From: Phenylobacterium sp.
Lineage (GTDB): Bacteria > Pseudomonadota > Alphaproteobacteria > Caulobacterales > Caulobacteraceae
Reading direction: 5' to 3'
Assembly (NCBI RefSeq): GCF_004299445.1
Contig: NZ_SCTC01000080.1
Location: 98,710 to 162,709 of the forward strand
DNA: 64,000 nt
Below the pieces are notes generated by a model. It was not told the origin of the DNA. It ran no database searches and was given only the letters and a program-made list of their open reading frames with translations. This document shows positions 40,363 through 49,728 of the stretch, in pieces. Each line of letters opens with the position of its first letter. Position 1 is the first letter of the stretch. The position numbers and the translations under genes are program-made.

Positions 40363-42819
40363 ATGACCAGGGAAAGACTTGTCGTCATCGGCAACGGCAT
40401 GGCCGGCTGTCGGGCGGTGCAGGAAGTGCTGAAGCGCGACCCGGGCCGCTACGAGATCACCATCTTCGGCGCCGAGCCGCGGGTGAACTACGACCGGATC
40501 ATGCTGTCGCCGGTGCTGGCGGGCGAGAAGTCCTTCGCCGACATCGTCATCAACGACGAGGCCTGGTACGCCGACAACGGCATCGCCCTCAACGCCGGCT
40601 GCAAGGTCGAGGCGATCGATCGGATCGCGCAGGTCGTCCGTGTGGATGACGGCCGCGACGTCCCCTACGACCGGCTGATCCTGGCCACGGGCTCGGATCC
40701 CATCCGCCTGCCGCTCCCGGGCTTGGATCTGGCTGGCGTGGTCACCTTCCGCGACCTGGACGACGTCGAGGCCATGATGGCGGCGTCGGCGCAACCCGGC
40801 CGACGGGCTGTGGTGATCGGCGGCGGGCTCCTCGGGATCGAGGCGGCCTACGGGCTCGCCCGCCGCGGCATGGCCGCCACGGTTGTCCATCTGATGGATG
40901 TGCTGATGGAGCGCCAGCTCGACGCCTCGGCCGGCTTCTTGCTGACCGAAGCGATGCGCGCGCGCGGCGTCGAAACCGTGCTGGAAGCACAGTCCGATGA
41001 GATCCTTGGCAAAGACGGTCGCGTCACCGGTCTGAGGTTGAAGGATGGTCGGGTGCTGCCCTGCGACCTACTGGTCATGTCGGTCGGCATTCGGCCGAGC
41101 ACGGCGCTCGCCAAGGCTGCTGGCCTCGCTGTCGAGCGGGGCGTAGTCGTTGACGACCAGATGCGCACCTCCGACCCTCACATCTTCGCGGTCGGCGAGT
41201 GCGTGGAGCATCGGGGCCAGTGCTACGGTCTGGTCGCGCCGATCTGGGATATGTGCCGCACCTTGGGCGAGACCCTCACAGCCGGCTCGGGAACCTACCA
41301 GGGCTCAGTGCTGTCGACGCGTCTCAAGGTGTCCGGCGTGGACGTCTTCTCGGCGGGCAAGTTCGGCGGCGGGGAGGGGTGCGAGGACATCGTGTTCCGG
41401 GACGCGGGCCGCGGGGTCTACAAGCGCATCGTGCTGGAGGGCGGCAAGGTCGCCGGCGCGGTGCTGTTTGGCGACGCCTCGGACGGTGGTTGGTACTTCG
41501 ACCTGATGAAATCCGGCGAGGACGTCGGCGCCTTCCGCGAAACCCTTGTGTTCGGCCAGGCCGCCACGGAGGGCCTTCGGGGGCTGGACCCTAGCGCGGC
41601 CGTTGCGGCGATGACGGACACCACCGAGGTGTGCGGCTGCAACGGCGTCTGCAAGGGCGAGATCGTCCGGGCCATCACAGACGAGGGCCTCGACACGCTG
41701 GAGGCTGTCCGAGCGGTCACCAAGGCCTCCGCATCGTGCGGGACCTGCACGCCCCTGGTGGAGAAGCTGCTGAAGCTGAGCCTGGGCGACGCCTTCCAGG
41801 CGCAGACGGGGCCGAAGCCGGTCTGCGGCTGCACCCACCGGGGGCACGACGAGGTGCGGCGCCGGATCGTCTCCGAGGAGCTGAAGTCGATCCCGGCGAT
41901 CATGCAGGCCCTGGAATGGACCACCCCCGACGGCTGCTCCGCCTGCCGCCCGGCGCTGAACTACTATCTGGTCTGCGCCTGGCCCGGCGACTATCGCGAC
42001 GACAAGCAGTCACGGTTCATCAACGAGCGGGTGCACGCCAACATCCAGAAGGACGGCACCTATTCCGTCGTCCCGCGCATGTGGGGCGGGCTGACCTCTT
42101 CCGACGAACTGCGCGCCATCGCCGACGTCGTGGACAAGTTCGACATCCCGACCGTGAAGGTGACCGGCGGCCAGCGCATCGACCTGCTGGGTGTGAAGAA
42201 GGACGACCTGCCCGCCGTGTGGGCCGACCTCAACAAGGCCGGCATGGTCTCGGGCCACGCCTACGCCAAGGGCCTGCGCACGGTGAAGACCTGCGTCGGT
42301 ACGGACTGGTGCCGGTTCGGGACCCAGGACTCGACGGGGCTCGGCGTCCGGCTCGAGAAGTTCATGTGGGGCTCATGGGCGCCGGCCAAGGTGAAGCTGG
42401 CGGTGTCCGGCTGTCCCCGCAACTGCGCCGAGGCCACCTGCAAGGACATCGGCGTGATCTGCGTCGACAGCGGCTACGAGATCCACGTGGGCGGCGCCGC
42501 CGGCCTGCACATCAAGGGGACCGAGATTCTCACCAAGGTCGCCACCGAGGACGAGGCGGTCTGGACGATCTGCGCGGTCATGCAGTTCTACCGCGAGAAC
42601 GCCTGGTACCTCGAGCGGATCTACAAGTGGATGGACCGCGTCGGCCTGGCCGCCATCAAGGCCCAGGTGGAGGATCCCGAGGCCCGCCGCGCGCTCTACG
42701 ACCGCTTCTCCTATTCGCAGCGCTTCTTCCGCATCGACCCGTGGGCCGAGCGTGTGGCCGGCCGCGACTCCCACGAATTCAACCCGCTCAGCCGTCGCAT
42801 GGAGTTCGAACCCGCATGA
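40363..42819 (+). CDS. nirB: Assimilatory NADH nitrite reductase, large subunit
   Basis: An 818-residue cytoplasmic enzyme reducing nitrite to ammonium with NAD(P)H. Domains in order: FAD/NADH reductase (VIGNGMAG at the start, VVIGGGLLGIEAAYGL near residue 150), BFD-like [2Fe-2S] domain (VCGCNGVCKG and SCGTC, about 422-465), a second Cys-rich stretch (CGCTH, CSAC), and the sulfite/nitrite-reductase domain with siroheme/[4Fe-4S] cysteines in CVGTDWCRFG and SGCPRNCAEA. Length and order match NirB. It overlaps nirD by four bases. Siroheme precursor is supplied by the SUMT at the end of the cluster. Confidence 0.96.
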   Translation: MTRERLVVIGNGMAGCRAVQEVLKRDPGRYEITIFGAEPRVNYDRIMLSPVLAGEKSFADIVINDEAWYADNGIALNAGCKVEAIDRIAQVVRVDDGRDVPYDRLILATGSDPIRLPLPGLDLAGVVTFRDLDDVEAMMAASAQPGRRAVVIGGGLLGIEAAYGLARRGMAATVVHLMDVLMERQLDASAGFLLTEAMRARGVETVLEAQSDEILGKDGRVTGLRLKDGRVLPCDLLVMSVGIRPSTALAKAAGLAVERGVVVDDQMRTSDPHIFAVGECVEHRGQCYGLVAPIWDMCRTLGETLTAGSGTYQGSVLSTRLKVSGVDVFSAGKFGGGEGCEDIVFRDAGRGVYKRIVLEGGKVAGAVLFGDASDGGWYFDLMKSGEDVGAFRETLVFGQAATEGLRGLDPSAAVAAMTDTTEVCGCNGVCKGEIVRAITDEGLDTLEAVRAVTKASASCGTCTPLVEKLLKLSLGDAFQAQTGPKPVCGCTHRGHDEVRRRIVSEELKSIPAIMQALEWTTPDGCSACRPALNYYLVCAWPGDYRDDKQSRFINERVHANIQKDGTYSVVPRMWGGLTSSDELRAIADVVDKFDIPTVKVTGGQRIDLLGVKKDDLPAVWADLNKAGMVSGHAYAKGLRTVKTCVGTDWCRFGTQDSTGLGVRLEKFMWGSWAPAKVKLAVSGCPRNCAEATCKDIGVICVDSGYEIHVGGAAGLHIKGTEILTKVATEDEAVWTICAVMQFYRENAWYLERIYKWMDRVGLAAIKAQVEDPEARRALYDRFSYSQRFFRIDPWAERVAGRDSHEFNPLSRRMEFEPA

Positions 42820-43154
42820 ACGCGCTGGTGAAGGATCCCATCCTCTGGACCGACGTGGGGGCGGTCACCGACGTGCCGCTGCGCGGGTCGCGGCGCGTGC
42901 CGACGGCGGACGGCGACATCGCGATCTTCCGCACCGGCGATGGCAAGGTCTTCGCGCTGCGCGACCGCTGCCCGCACAAGGGCGGACCGCTCAGCGAGGG
43001 TATCGTCCACGGCCACGCCGTGACTTGTCCGCTGCACAACTGGTCGATCGAGCTGGCAACCGGGGAGGCCATGGGCGCCGATCGGGGAAAGGGCTGTGCG
43101 CCGGTCGTGCCGCTAGAGGTCCGCGAGGGCCGCTTGTTCCTCGGGCGGATCTGA
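42816..43154 (+). CDS. nirD: Nitrite reductase small subunit (Rieske-type)
   Basis: A 112-residue Rieske ferredoxin-like subunit of the NADH nitrite reductase. The two cluster motifs are CPHKGG (about residues 53-58) and CPLHNW (about 71-76), giving the Cys-His-Cys-His set. Because Cys/His ligands are intact it probably carries a [2Fe-2S] cluster, unlike the cluster-less E. coli NirD. In related nas systems such a subunit passes electrons to the nitrate reductase, which has no reductase partner here. ATG 42816 overlaps the nirB stop. Confidence 0.93.
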   Translation: MNALVKDPILWTDVGAVTDVPLRGSRRVPTADGDIAIFRTGDGKVFALRDRCPHKGGPLSEGIVHGHAVTCPLHNWSIELATGEAMGADRGKGCAPVVPLEVREGRLFLGRI

Positions 43155-43158
43155 GCCG

Positions 43159-45807
43159 ATGAGCATCCGCACCGCATGCCCGTACTGCGGCGTGGGTTGC
43201 GGCGTGCGGGCCACGCCCGATGGCCGGTCGCTGACGGTCGAGGGCGACGCCGACCACCCCGCCAACCTCGGCCGACTCTGTTCCAAGGGCAGCGCCCTGG
43301 GGTCTACGGTGGGGCTAGAAGGCCGGCTGCTGCACCCGATGATCGGCGCACGGCGGGCGTCATGGAACGAGGCCATCGCCCGGGTCGCGGGCCGGTTCTC
43401 CGAGACCATCGCGCGCCACGGCCCGGACTCGGTCGCGTTCTACGTCTCGGGCCAGCTGCTGACCGAGGACTACTACGCGGCCAACAAGCTGATGAAAGGC
43501 TTCATCGGCTCGGGGAACATCGACACCAATTCGCGGCTCTGCATGGCCTCGGCGGTAATCGCTCACAAGCTGGCCTTCGGCGCCGACCTGGTGCCCGGCT
43601 GTTACGAGGACCTGGAACTCGCAGACCTGGTGGTCTTTTCGGGCCACAACGCCGCCTGGACCCATCCCGTGCTGTTCCGGCGGATGGAGGCGGCCCGCGC
43701 CCGTGGCCAGCGTCACGTGGTGATCGATCCCCGGCGCACCGACACCGCCGAGGCCGCGGACCTGCATCTGGCGCTGGCGCCGCAGACCGACCTGCGGCTC
43801 TGGAACGGCCTGCTGGCGGACCTGATGCGCCGAGGCGCCGTTGATCGCGCCTACATCGCCGCCCACGTGGCGGGCTTCGCGGACGTGGAGGCCGAACTGG
43901 CCCGCGCCGACCAGTCGCCCCAGGCCGTCGCCGCCGACTGCGGCGTGCCTCTGGCCGACCTGGAAACCTTCTTCCGCATGTTCGCCGAGACGCCCCGGAC
44001 GGTCAGCCTGTTCTCAATGGGCGCGAACCAGTCGGCCCAGGGCGTGGCCAAGGGCTCGGCGATCCTCAACGTCCACCTCGCCACCGGCCGGATCGGCAAG
44101 CCCGGCGCCTGCCCGTTCTCGATCACCGGCCAGCCCAACGCTATGGGCGGGCGCGAGACCGGCGGCATGGCGACGACCCTCGCCGGCCACATGGATTTCG
44201 ACGAAGCGGCCCGGGCCCGGGTCGGCCGCTTCTGGGGCGCGCCGCGTGTGGCTCCAGCACCGGGCCTGAAGGCGGTCGACATGTTCGACGCCGTGGCCGA
44301 CGGGCGGATCAAGGCGATCTGGATCATGGCCACCAACCCGGCGGTGAGCCTGCCCGACGCCTCGCGGGTGCGCGCGGCCCTGGAGGCCTGTCCTTTCGTG
44401 GTGGTGTCCGACTGCGTGGCCGACACGGACACCCTGGCCTTCGCTCATGTGAAGCTGCCGGCTCTGGCCTGGGGCGAGAAGGACGGCACGGTCACCAATT
44501 CCGAGCGAAGGATCAGCCGCCAACGGCCGCTGTTCGCACCGCCGGGCGAAGCCCGCGCCGACTGGCGGATCATCGCCGATGTCGCCACGGCCATGGGCTT
44601 CGGCGACGGCTTCGGTTGGCGCAACCCGGGCCAGGTGTTCCGCGAGTGGGCCCGCCTTTCGGCCTACGAGAACACGGGCCGGGTCCTGAATCTGGGCCCG
44701 ATGGCCGGGATGTCGCCCGAGGCCTATGAGGCGCTTGAGCCGGTCCAATGGCCGGTGACCGCCGCGGGCGGGACCCCGCGCCTCTTCACCGACGGGCGCT
44801 TCCAGACCGCTGACGGCCGCGCCCGCATGGTCCCAGTCGCCGCGCGAGGTCCAGCTCAGCCCGCCACCGCGGCCTTCCCCCTGTCGCTCAACACCGGCCG
44901 GGTCCGTGACCACTGGCACACCATGACCCGGACCGCCCTGGCCCCGGAGCTCTGCCGCCACGCGCCGGAGCCCTACGTCGAGATGCACCCAGCCGACGCC
45001 GGTCCGCTGGGCATCGCCGACGGTGCGCTTGCTCGCGTACAGACCGCCCAGGGCGAAGCGGTGGCTCTTGCCAGGATCAGCGACCGCCAGCGGCGCGGCT
45101 CGATCTTCATGCCTATGCACTGGACGGAAGCTCTCGCTCCGGCCGGCCGGTCGAACCCCCTGGTGGCGGCCGAGGTCGATCCACGCTCGGGCCAGCCCGA
45201 GTTCAAGCACACCCCGGCGCGGGTGCGGGCCTATCGCGAGACCTGGCGGGGGTTCTTCCTGGCCCGCGACGCCTGGCGGGCGCCGAGTGGCCTGGACCTC
45301 GTCTGGCGCCGCATCCCGCACGCAGCCTGCCAGCTCCACGAGTTCGCCGGCCGGGGCGACGAGCGCGAACGGGCGGCCCTGCACAGGGCGTTGGCCGGCA
45401 AGCCGGGCGGCGATGTCTTGCGCTTCGAGGACCCCGGGGCCGGCAGCCTGCGCGAGGCCTGGCTGGCCGGCGAGCGGCTGGACCGGGTGATCTTCTTCAC
45501 CGCCGCCGGGGCCCTGCCGCCGCGCGACTGGCTGGCCGAGCTGTTCGCGGCCGAGAGCCTCGCCGCCGCCGATCGTGCGGCCCTCCTGATCGGCCGCCAG
45601 CCGGGAACGCCGTCGGACACCAGCGCCATCGTCTGCGCCTGCCGCGGTGTGCGCGCAAGACGCATCGAGACCGCCATTGGCGAGGGTTGCGCCACGCTCG
45701 ACGCTGTCGCCGAAGCTACGGGGGCGGGGGCCAACTGCGGCTCCTGCCGCCCCGAGATCGCGCGCATGATCGGCGCGGCCAGGGGAGAGGTCCGTCATGC
45801 CGCATGA
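43159..45807 (+). CDS. nasA: Assimilatory nitrate reductase catalytic subunit
   Basis: An 882-residue cytoplasmic molybdoenzyme reducing nitrate to nitrite. The N-terminal [4Fe-4S] motif is CPYCGVGCG with the fourth Cys in GRLCSKG. Next are the bis-MGD-binding domains (DTNSRLCMASAV, VVIDPRRTDTAEAADLHL, GQPNAMGGRETGGMA) and the C-terminal molydopterin domain (LNTGRVRDHWHTMTRT). The last 60 residues form a BFD-like [2Fe-2S] domain (VCACRGVRARRI and NCGSCRPEI), an extra electron entry point seen in some NasA enzymes. No separate flavoprotein subunit is encoded nearby. SUMT overlaps its end by 11 bases. Confidence 0.95.
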   Translation: MSIRTACPYCGVGCGVRATPDGRSLTVEGDADHPANLGRLCSKGSALGSTVGLEGRLLHPMIGARRASWNEAIARVAGRFSETIARHGPDSVAFYVSGQLLTEDYYAANKLMKGFIGSGNIDTNSRLCMASAVIAHKLAFGADLVPGCYEDLELADLVVFSGHNAAWTHPVLFRRMEAARARGQRHVVIDPRRTDTAEAADLHLALAPQTDLRLWNGLLADLMRRGAVDRAYIAAHVAGFADVEAELARADQSPQAVAADCGVPLADLETFFRMFAETPRTVSLFSMGANQSAQGVAKGSAILNVHLATGRIGKPGACPFSITGQPNAMGGRETGGMATTLAGHMDFDEAARARVGRFWGAPRVAPAPGLKAVDMFDAVADGRIKAIWIMATNPAVSLPDASRVRAALEACPFVVVSDCVADTDTLAFAHVKLPALAWGEKDGTVTNSERRISRQRPLFAPPGEARADWRIIADVATAMGFGDGFGWRNPGQVFREWARLSAYENTGRVLNLGPMAGMSPEAYEALEPVQWPVTAAGGTPRLFTDGRFQTADGRARMVPVAARGPAQPATAAFPLSLNTGRVRDHWHTMTRTALAPELCRHAPEPYVEMHPADAGPLGIADGALARVQTAQGEAVALARISDRQRRGSIFMPMHWTEALAPAGRSNPLVAAEVDPRSGQPEFKHTPARVRAYRETWRGFFLARDAWRAPSGLDLVWRRIPHAACQLHEFAGRGDERERAALHRALAGKPGGDVLRFEDPGAGSLREAWLAGERLDRVIFFTAAGALPPRDWLAELFAAESLAAADRAALLIGRQPGTPSDTSAIVCACRGVRARRIETAIGEGCATLDAVAEATGAGANCGSCRPEIARMIGAARGEVRHAA

Positions 45808-46600
45808 GGTCAAGCTGGGCCGGGTCCGCCTGGTGGGGGCGGGGCCAGGCGCCGCCGACCTGCTCACGGTGCGCGCGCTCCGCGCCATCGAGGGCGCCCA
45901 GGCATTGCTCTACGACGCCCTGGTCTCGGAAGAGGTGTTGGCGCTCGCGCCGACGGCCTGCCTCAAGATCCAGACCGGCAAGCGCGCAGGCCGCACCAGC
46001 ATGAGCCAGGACACCATCAACCGGCTCATGCTCCGCCTGGCTCGTCGGGGTCTCGAAGTCGTGCGGCTCAAGGGTGGCGACCCATCGGTCTTCGGACGGG
46101 TGGGCGAGGAGGCGGCCTATCTGCATGGCCGCGGCGTGGAGACCGAGGTGGTTCCGGGGGTTACGGCGGCCAGCGCGGCTGCCGCCCAGTTCGGCTTTCC
46201 GCTGACCCATCGCGGCGCGGCACGGCGGCTCTTGATCGCCACGGCGACCACCGAGGATAGCGGCCTCACCGAGGGCGGCTGGGCCGCCGCGGCCGACCCG
46301 CAAACGACACTCGCTCTTTACATGGGCCGCGACCGTCTGGCGGCGGCCGCCCAGAGACTCATCGGGCAGGGTCGCTCGCCGGCGACGCCGGCCCTGGCGG
46401 TGGAGAACGCAGGTCGACCGGACGCCCGCGCGATCCCGGGCGTGCTGGGCGACCTGGGCCCGGCGCTCGCAGACGCACAGCCAAGGGGACCTGTCGTCTT
46501 GATCGTGGGAGAGGTCACCGCCCAAGCAAGTTTCGCGTCGCGGCCCGCGACGTCCGCGCAACCGCAAAAACTCGCCGAACTCATCCCGCTAGCGCACTAG
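45797..46600 (+). CDS. cobA: Uroporphyrinogen-III C-methyltransferase (SUMT)
   Basis: A 267-residue SAM-dependent methyltransferase making precorrin-2, the precursor of siroheme needed by NirB. Motifs: VRLVGAGPGAADLLTVRAL at the start, ALLYDALVSEEVL, the RLKGGDPSVFGRVGEEA loop, and VPGVTAASAAAAQFGFPLTHR. It is the stand-alone CobA form; the CysG oxidase/ferrochelatase domain is absent, so conversion to siroheme must use a gene elsewhere. The start overlaps nasA by 11 bases, indicating tight coupling. It ends the nitrate cluster. Confidence 0.93.
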   Translation: MPHEVKLGRVRLVGAGPGAADLLTVRALRAIEGAQALLYDALVSEEVLALAPTACLKIQTGKRAGRTSMSQDTINRLMLRLARRGLEVVRLKGGDPSVFGRVGEEAAYLHGRGVETEVVPGVTAASAAAAQFGFPLTHRGAARRLLIATATTEDSGLTEGGWAAAADPQTTLALYMGRDRLAAAAQRLIGQGRSPATPALAVENAGRPDARAIPGVLGDLGPALADAQPRGPVVLIVGEVTAQASFASRPATSAQPQKLAELIPLAH

Positions 46601-46901
46601 GGGCTTTGCGCGAGTCCTGCATCACACCCGCCGCGGGGCGCAAATGAGCCTCCCTGAACTCTCATTCCTGTTTGGTCGGCCTCGCCGCGGCCCGGCCGCC
46701 GTCGCGGGCGCCGGCTTTGCATCGGGTGGCTGGCAAGTCGGGGATGCGTGCCGGGACGGGACGCCGCGTTCCCGGCGGCCTGGCGGGTGCGGGGGTGCAA
46801 GCCAGGCGTCCGACGCTCGGGGGGGCGTTGGCCCAGGCGGTCCGGCCGGTGGCGCGTAAGGGTCACAAGGCTGCCGACCGGACCGCCTGAGGCGCGGGTC
46901 T
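46601..46901. other. Convergent intergenic spacer between the nas and pot operons
   Basis: About 300 bases separating the end of the nitrate operon from the end of the polyamine operon. Short open frames occur on both strands, but their composition is that of GC-rich noise (runs of Gly, Ala and Arg, no homologous motif). I see no tRNA, clear terminator T-tract or repeat copy here. Confidence 0.55.
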
Positions 46902-47696
46902 TCAGCGGGCGCCGCGCCGCCGCTGATGCTGCTGGGCCAGGTAGGCCGCGATGACGCCGGTGGCCACGAGGCCGATCAGCAGCGTCGACACCGCATTGAT
47001 CTTGGGATCCACCCCCAGCCGCACCTGGCTGTAGAGCCGCATGGGCAGGGTGGTGGCGCCGGGGCCGGAGGCGAAGCTGGCGATCACGAGGTCGTCCAGC
47101 GAGAGCGTGAAGGCCAGCATCCAGGCCGCGGCCACGGCCGGGGCGATGCCGGGGAGCGTGACCAGGGCGAAGGCCTTCCATGGCGGGCATCCGAGGTCCT
47201 GGGCGGCTTCTTCCAGGCTGCGGTCGAAGCTGGCGAGGCGGGCCTGGATGACCACGGTGGCGTAGGCCAGCGTGAGCGTCGCGTGGCTGAGGGTCACGGT
47301 CCAGAACCCGCGCGGCAGGCCGACCGAGACGAACAGCAGGAGCAGCGAGAGCCCCAGGATCACCTCGGGCATCACCAGGGTCGCATAGATGCCGCCGGCC
47401 AGCACGGTGCGCCCGCGGAAGCGGCCGGCCCGGACCAGCGCGACGGCGGCGAAGGCGGCGACGACGGTGGCCAGCGTGGCTGAGAGCGCGCCGACCCGCA
47501 GCGTCACCCAGATGGCGTCCAGCATCTGGGCGTCCTGGAAGAGGGCGACGTACCAGCGCGTGGAGAAGCCGCCCCAGACCGTGACCAGCCGGCTCGCGTT
47601 GAACGAATAGACCACCAGGATGACGATGGGGGCGTAGAGGAACGCGAGGCCCACGACCACCGAGGCGATGTTGAACGCCGACGGTCCCTTTCTCAT
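46902..47696 (-). CDS. potI: Polyamine ABC transporter permease (PotI-like)
   Basis: A 264-residue inner-membrane permease with about six helices, second permease of a putrescine/spermidine importer. The N-terminal segment FNIASVVVGLAFLYAPIVILVVYSFN and the EAA loop EEAAQDLGCPPWKAFALVTLPGI are typical of PotI/PotC. The motif LAFTLSLDDLVIASF is diagnostic of the family. The start ATG at 47696 overlaps the potH stop (ATGA). It ends the operon potF-potG-potH-potI, read on the minus strand. Confident as a polyamine-type permease; exact polyamine unknown. Confidence 0.9.
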   Translation of the reverse strand: MRKGPSAFNIASVVVGLAFLYAPIVILVVYSFNASRLVTVWGGFSTRWYVALFQDAQMLDAIWVTLRVGALSATLATVVAAFAAVALVRAGRFRGRTVLAGGIYATLVMPEVILGLSLLLLFVSVGLPRGFWTVTLSHATLTLAYATVVIQARLASFDRSLEEAAQDLGCPPWKAFALVTLPGIAPAVAAAWMLAFTLSLDDLVIASFASGPGATTLPMRLYSQVRLGVDPKINAVSTLLIGLVATGVIAAYLAQQHQRRRGAR

Positions 47697-48577
47697 CGCA
47701 GCACCTTGGCCTGTTGCCGCTCGAACAGCAGGATCGGGATGGTGAGGGTCGCCAGCAGCACGATGGCCACGGCCGAGGCGGCCGGCCAGTCGCGGTTGGC
47801 GAAGAACTCGGTCCAGATGACCTTGCCCAGCATGAGGGTGTCAGAGCCCCCCAGCAGGTCGGGGATCACGAACTCGCCGGCCATGGGAATGAAGCAGAGC
47901 AGGGCGCCGGCCGCCGCGCCCGGTAGGGAGATCGGGAACGTCACGCGCCAGAAGGCGCTGATCGGCGTGGCCCCCAGATCCTGCGCCGCCTCGATCAGGG
48001 TCTCGTCCTGGCGGTCCAGGACCGCGTAGAGCGGCAGCACCATGAAGGGCAGGTAGGCGTAGACCAGACCCAGCAGGACGGCGGTCTCGGTGTTGAGAAT
48101 GTCGACGGCGGGCAGGCCCAGCTTGGCGAGGACCACATTCAGGAGGCCGGCGGGCTTCAGGATGGCGATCCAGGCGTAGATGCGGATCAGGAAGCTGGTC
48201 CAGAACGGCAGGATGACGGCCATCACCAGCGCCTGGCGCAGGCGCGGCGGGCAGCGGCTGATGCCGTAGGCGATGGGATAGCCGATCAGCAGCAGGATCA
48301 GCGTGCCGGTGGCCGCCAGCCGCAGGCTGGACAGGTAGGCGTCGAGGTAGAGGCGATCCTGGGTGAGGCGCGCGTAGGTCTCGCCGTCGAGCCCGGCCAG
48401 GAACGCCTGGACGCCCGCCAGGCCCTGGCTCCAGTCGATGCGCGGCGCGTAGGGCGGCATCGCCAGCGCGGCGTCCGACAGCGAGAGCTTGGCCACCAGC
48501 AGGAACGGGAAGGCGAAGAAGATCGCCAGCCATAGAAAGGGAAGGATGGCGGCGAGGGCGGATCGCTCGCGTCTCAC
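47693..48577 (-). CDS. potH: Polyamine ABC transporter permease (PotH-like)
   Basis: A 294-residue permease with six predicted membrane segments, starting MRRERSALAAILPFLWLAIFFAFPFLLVAKLSLS. The periplasmic loop after the first helix is long (about 50 residues, GLAGVQAFLAGLDGETYARL), as in PotH/PotB. The EAA loop is LIEAAQDLGATPISAFWRVTFPISLPG. GTG at 48577 overlaps the potG stop (GTGA). Partner of PotI in the heterodimeric channel. Confidence 0.9.
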   Translation of the reverse strand: MRRERSALAAILPFLWLAIFFAFPFLLVAKLSLSDAALAMPPYAPRIDWSQGLAGVQAFLAGLDGETYARLTQDRLYLDAYLSSLRLAATGTLILLLIGYPIAYGISRCPPRLRQALVMAVILPFWTSFLIRIYAWIAILKPAGLLNVVLAKLGLPAVDILNTETAVLLGLVYAYLPFMVLPLYAVLDRQDETLIEAAQDLGATPISAFWRVTFPISLPGAAAGALLCFIPMAGEFVIPDLLGGSDTLMLGKVIWTEFFANRDWPAASAVAIVLLATLTIPILLFERQQAKVLR

Positions 48578-49728
48578 CGGGTGAGCACCACGGCGCTGGA
48601 GGTGGCGAAGGTGAGCCAGACGGGGTCGTCGCAGCCCAGCGGCCGGTCGGTGGCCCGTGTGGCGTTGGCGCGCGCGGCGCGCAGGGTGCGGCCGGGCGCG
48701 ATCTCGACCAGGTAGGTGGTCCAGTCGCCGAGATAGCCGTAGTCGAGGATGCGGCCGGCCAGCGTGTTGACGCCCTGCTGCGGCGGCTCGGCGTGGACCG
48801 CGATCTTCTCGGGCCGCACGGCGACCCAGGCGGTCTCGCCGACCGGTCCCGTCCCCTCGGCCTCGAAGGTTCCGTCCCCGGAGACGAGGCGCACGACGCC
48901 ATTCTCGGACGCCGCCACGCGGCCTTCAAAGAGGTTGATGTCGCCGATGAAGCCCGCGACGTAACGGTCGGCCGGCGCCTCGTAGACCTCGGCTGGGCGA
49001 CCCACCTGGACGATCCGGCCCTCGCGCATCACCGCGATCCGGTCGGCGACGACCATCGCCTCATCCTGGTCGTGGGTGACGATCATGAAGGTCATGCCCA
49101 GGGTCTGCTGCAGGGCCATGAGTTCGAACTGGGTCTCCTCCCGCAGTTTCTTGTCGAGCGCCGCCATGGGCTCGTCCAGCAGCAGGATGCGCGGGCGCGG
49201 CGCCAGGGCGCGGGCCAGGGCCACCCGCTGCCGCTGGCCGCCCGAGAGTTGGTCGATGCGGCGCTTGCCCATGCCGTCGAGCCGGACGAGAGACAGCATC
49301 TCCTCGACGCGCGGCGCGATCTCGTCCCGGGCCATCTTCTGCTGCTTCAGGCCGAAGGCGATGTTCTGGGCGACCGAGAGGTGCGGGAAGAGCGCATAGG
49401 CCTGGAACATCATGTGGACCGGCCGCCGGTGGGGCGGATCAGCCTGGATGTCACGGTCGGCCAGCAGAATACGGCCGGCGTCGGGCTGTTCGAACCCGGC
49501 CAGCATCCGCATCAAGGTGGTCTTGCCGCAGCCCGAGGGGCCGAGGAGGGCGAAGAATTCGCGCTCGTAGATCGAGACACTGACGTCATCGACCGCCGTC
49601 GTGTCGCCGAACGTCTTGGAGACGCCGTCGAACCGCACCAGCGGCCGCGCCTGCGGGTCGGCCCAGGGCGCGAACGTCTCGCGGATGCCCCCGATCTGTG
49701 GCCGGGGGCTCTGCGGGCGCCCGCTCAC
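48574..49728 (-). CDS. potG: Polyamine ABC transporter ATP-binding protein (PotG-like)
   Basis: A 384-residue ABC ATPase: Walker A LLGPSGCGKTTLMRML, signature LSGGQRQRVALARAL, Walker B RILLLDEPMAALD, switch His in IVTHDQDEAM, and a C-terminal TOBE-like regulatory domain (from about residue 290, ISLFEG-type strand INLFEGRVA through AVRPEKIAV). The first 45 residues precede the ATPase core. The start is GTG at 49728, which overlaps the potF stop as GTGA; the upstream open frame belongs to potF antiframe and was discarded. Energises the PotHI channel. Confidence 0.92.
   Translation of the reverse strand: MSGRPQSPRPQIGGIRETFAPWADPQARPLVRFDGVSKTFGDTTAVDDVSVSIYEREFFALLGPSGCGKTTLMRMLAGFEQPDAGRILLADRDIQADPPHRRPVHMMFQAYALFPHLSVAQNIAFGLKQQKMARDEIAPRVEEMLSLVRLDGMGKRRIDQLSGGQRQRVALARALAPRPRILLLDEPMAALDKKLREETQFELMALQQTLGMTFMIVTHDQDEAMVVADRIAVMREGRIVQVGRPAEVYEAPADRYVAGFIGDINLFEGRVAASENGVVRLVSGDGTFEAEGTGPVGETAWVAVRPEKIAVHAEPPQQGVNTLAGRILDYGYLGDWTTYLVEIAPGRTLRAARANATRATDRPLGCDDPVWLTFATSSAVVLTR

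Noticed and set aside
46644..46859. Short open frame of 71 codons on the plus strand
   Set aside because: Its product is a Gly/Ala/Arg-rich sequence with no recognisable motif, as expected for random GC-rich sequence between convergent operons.
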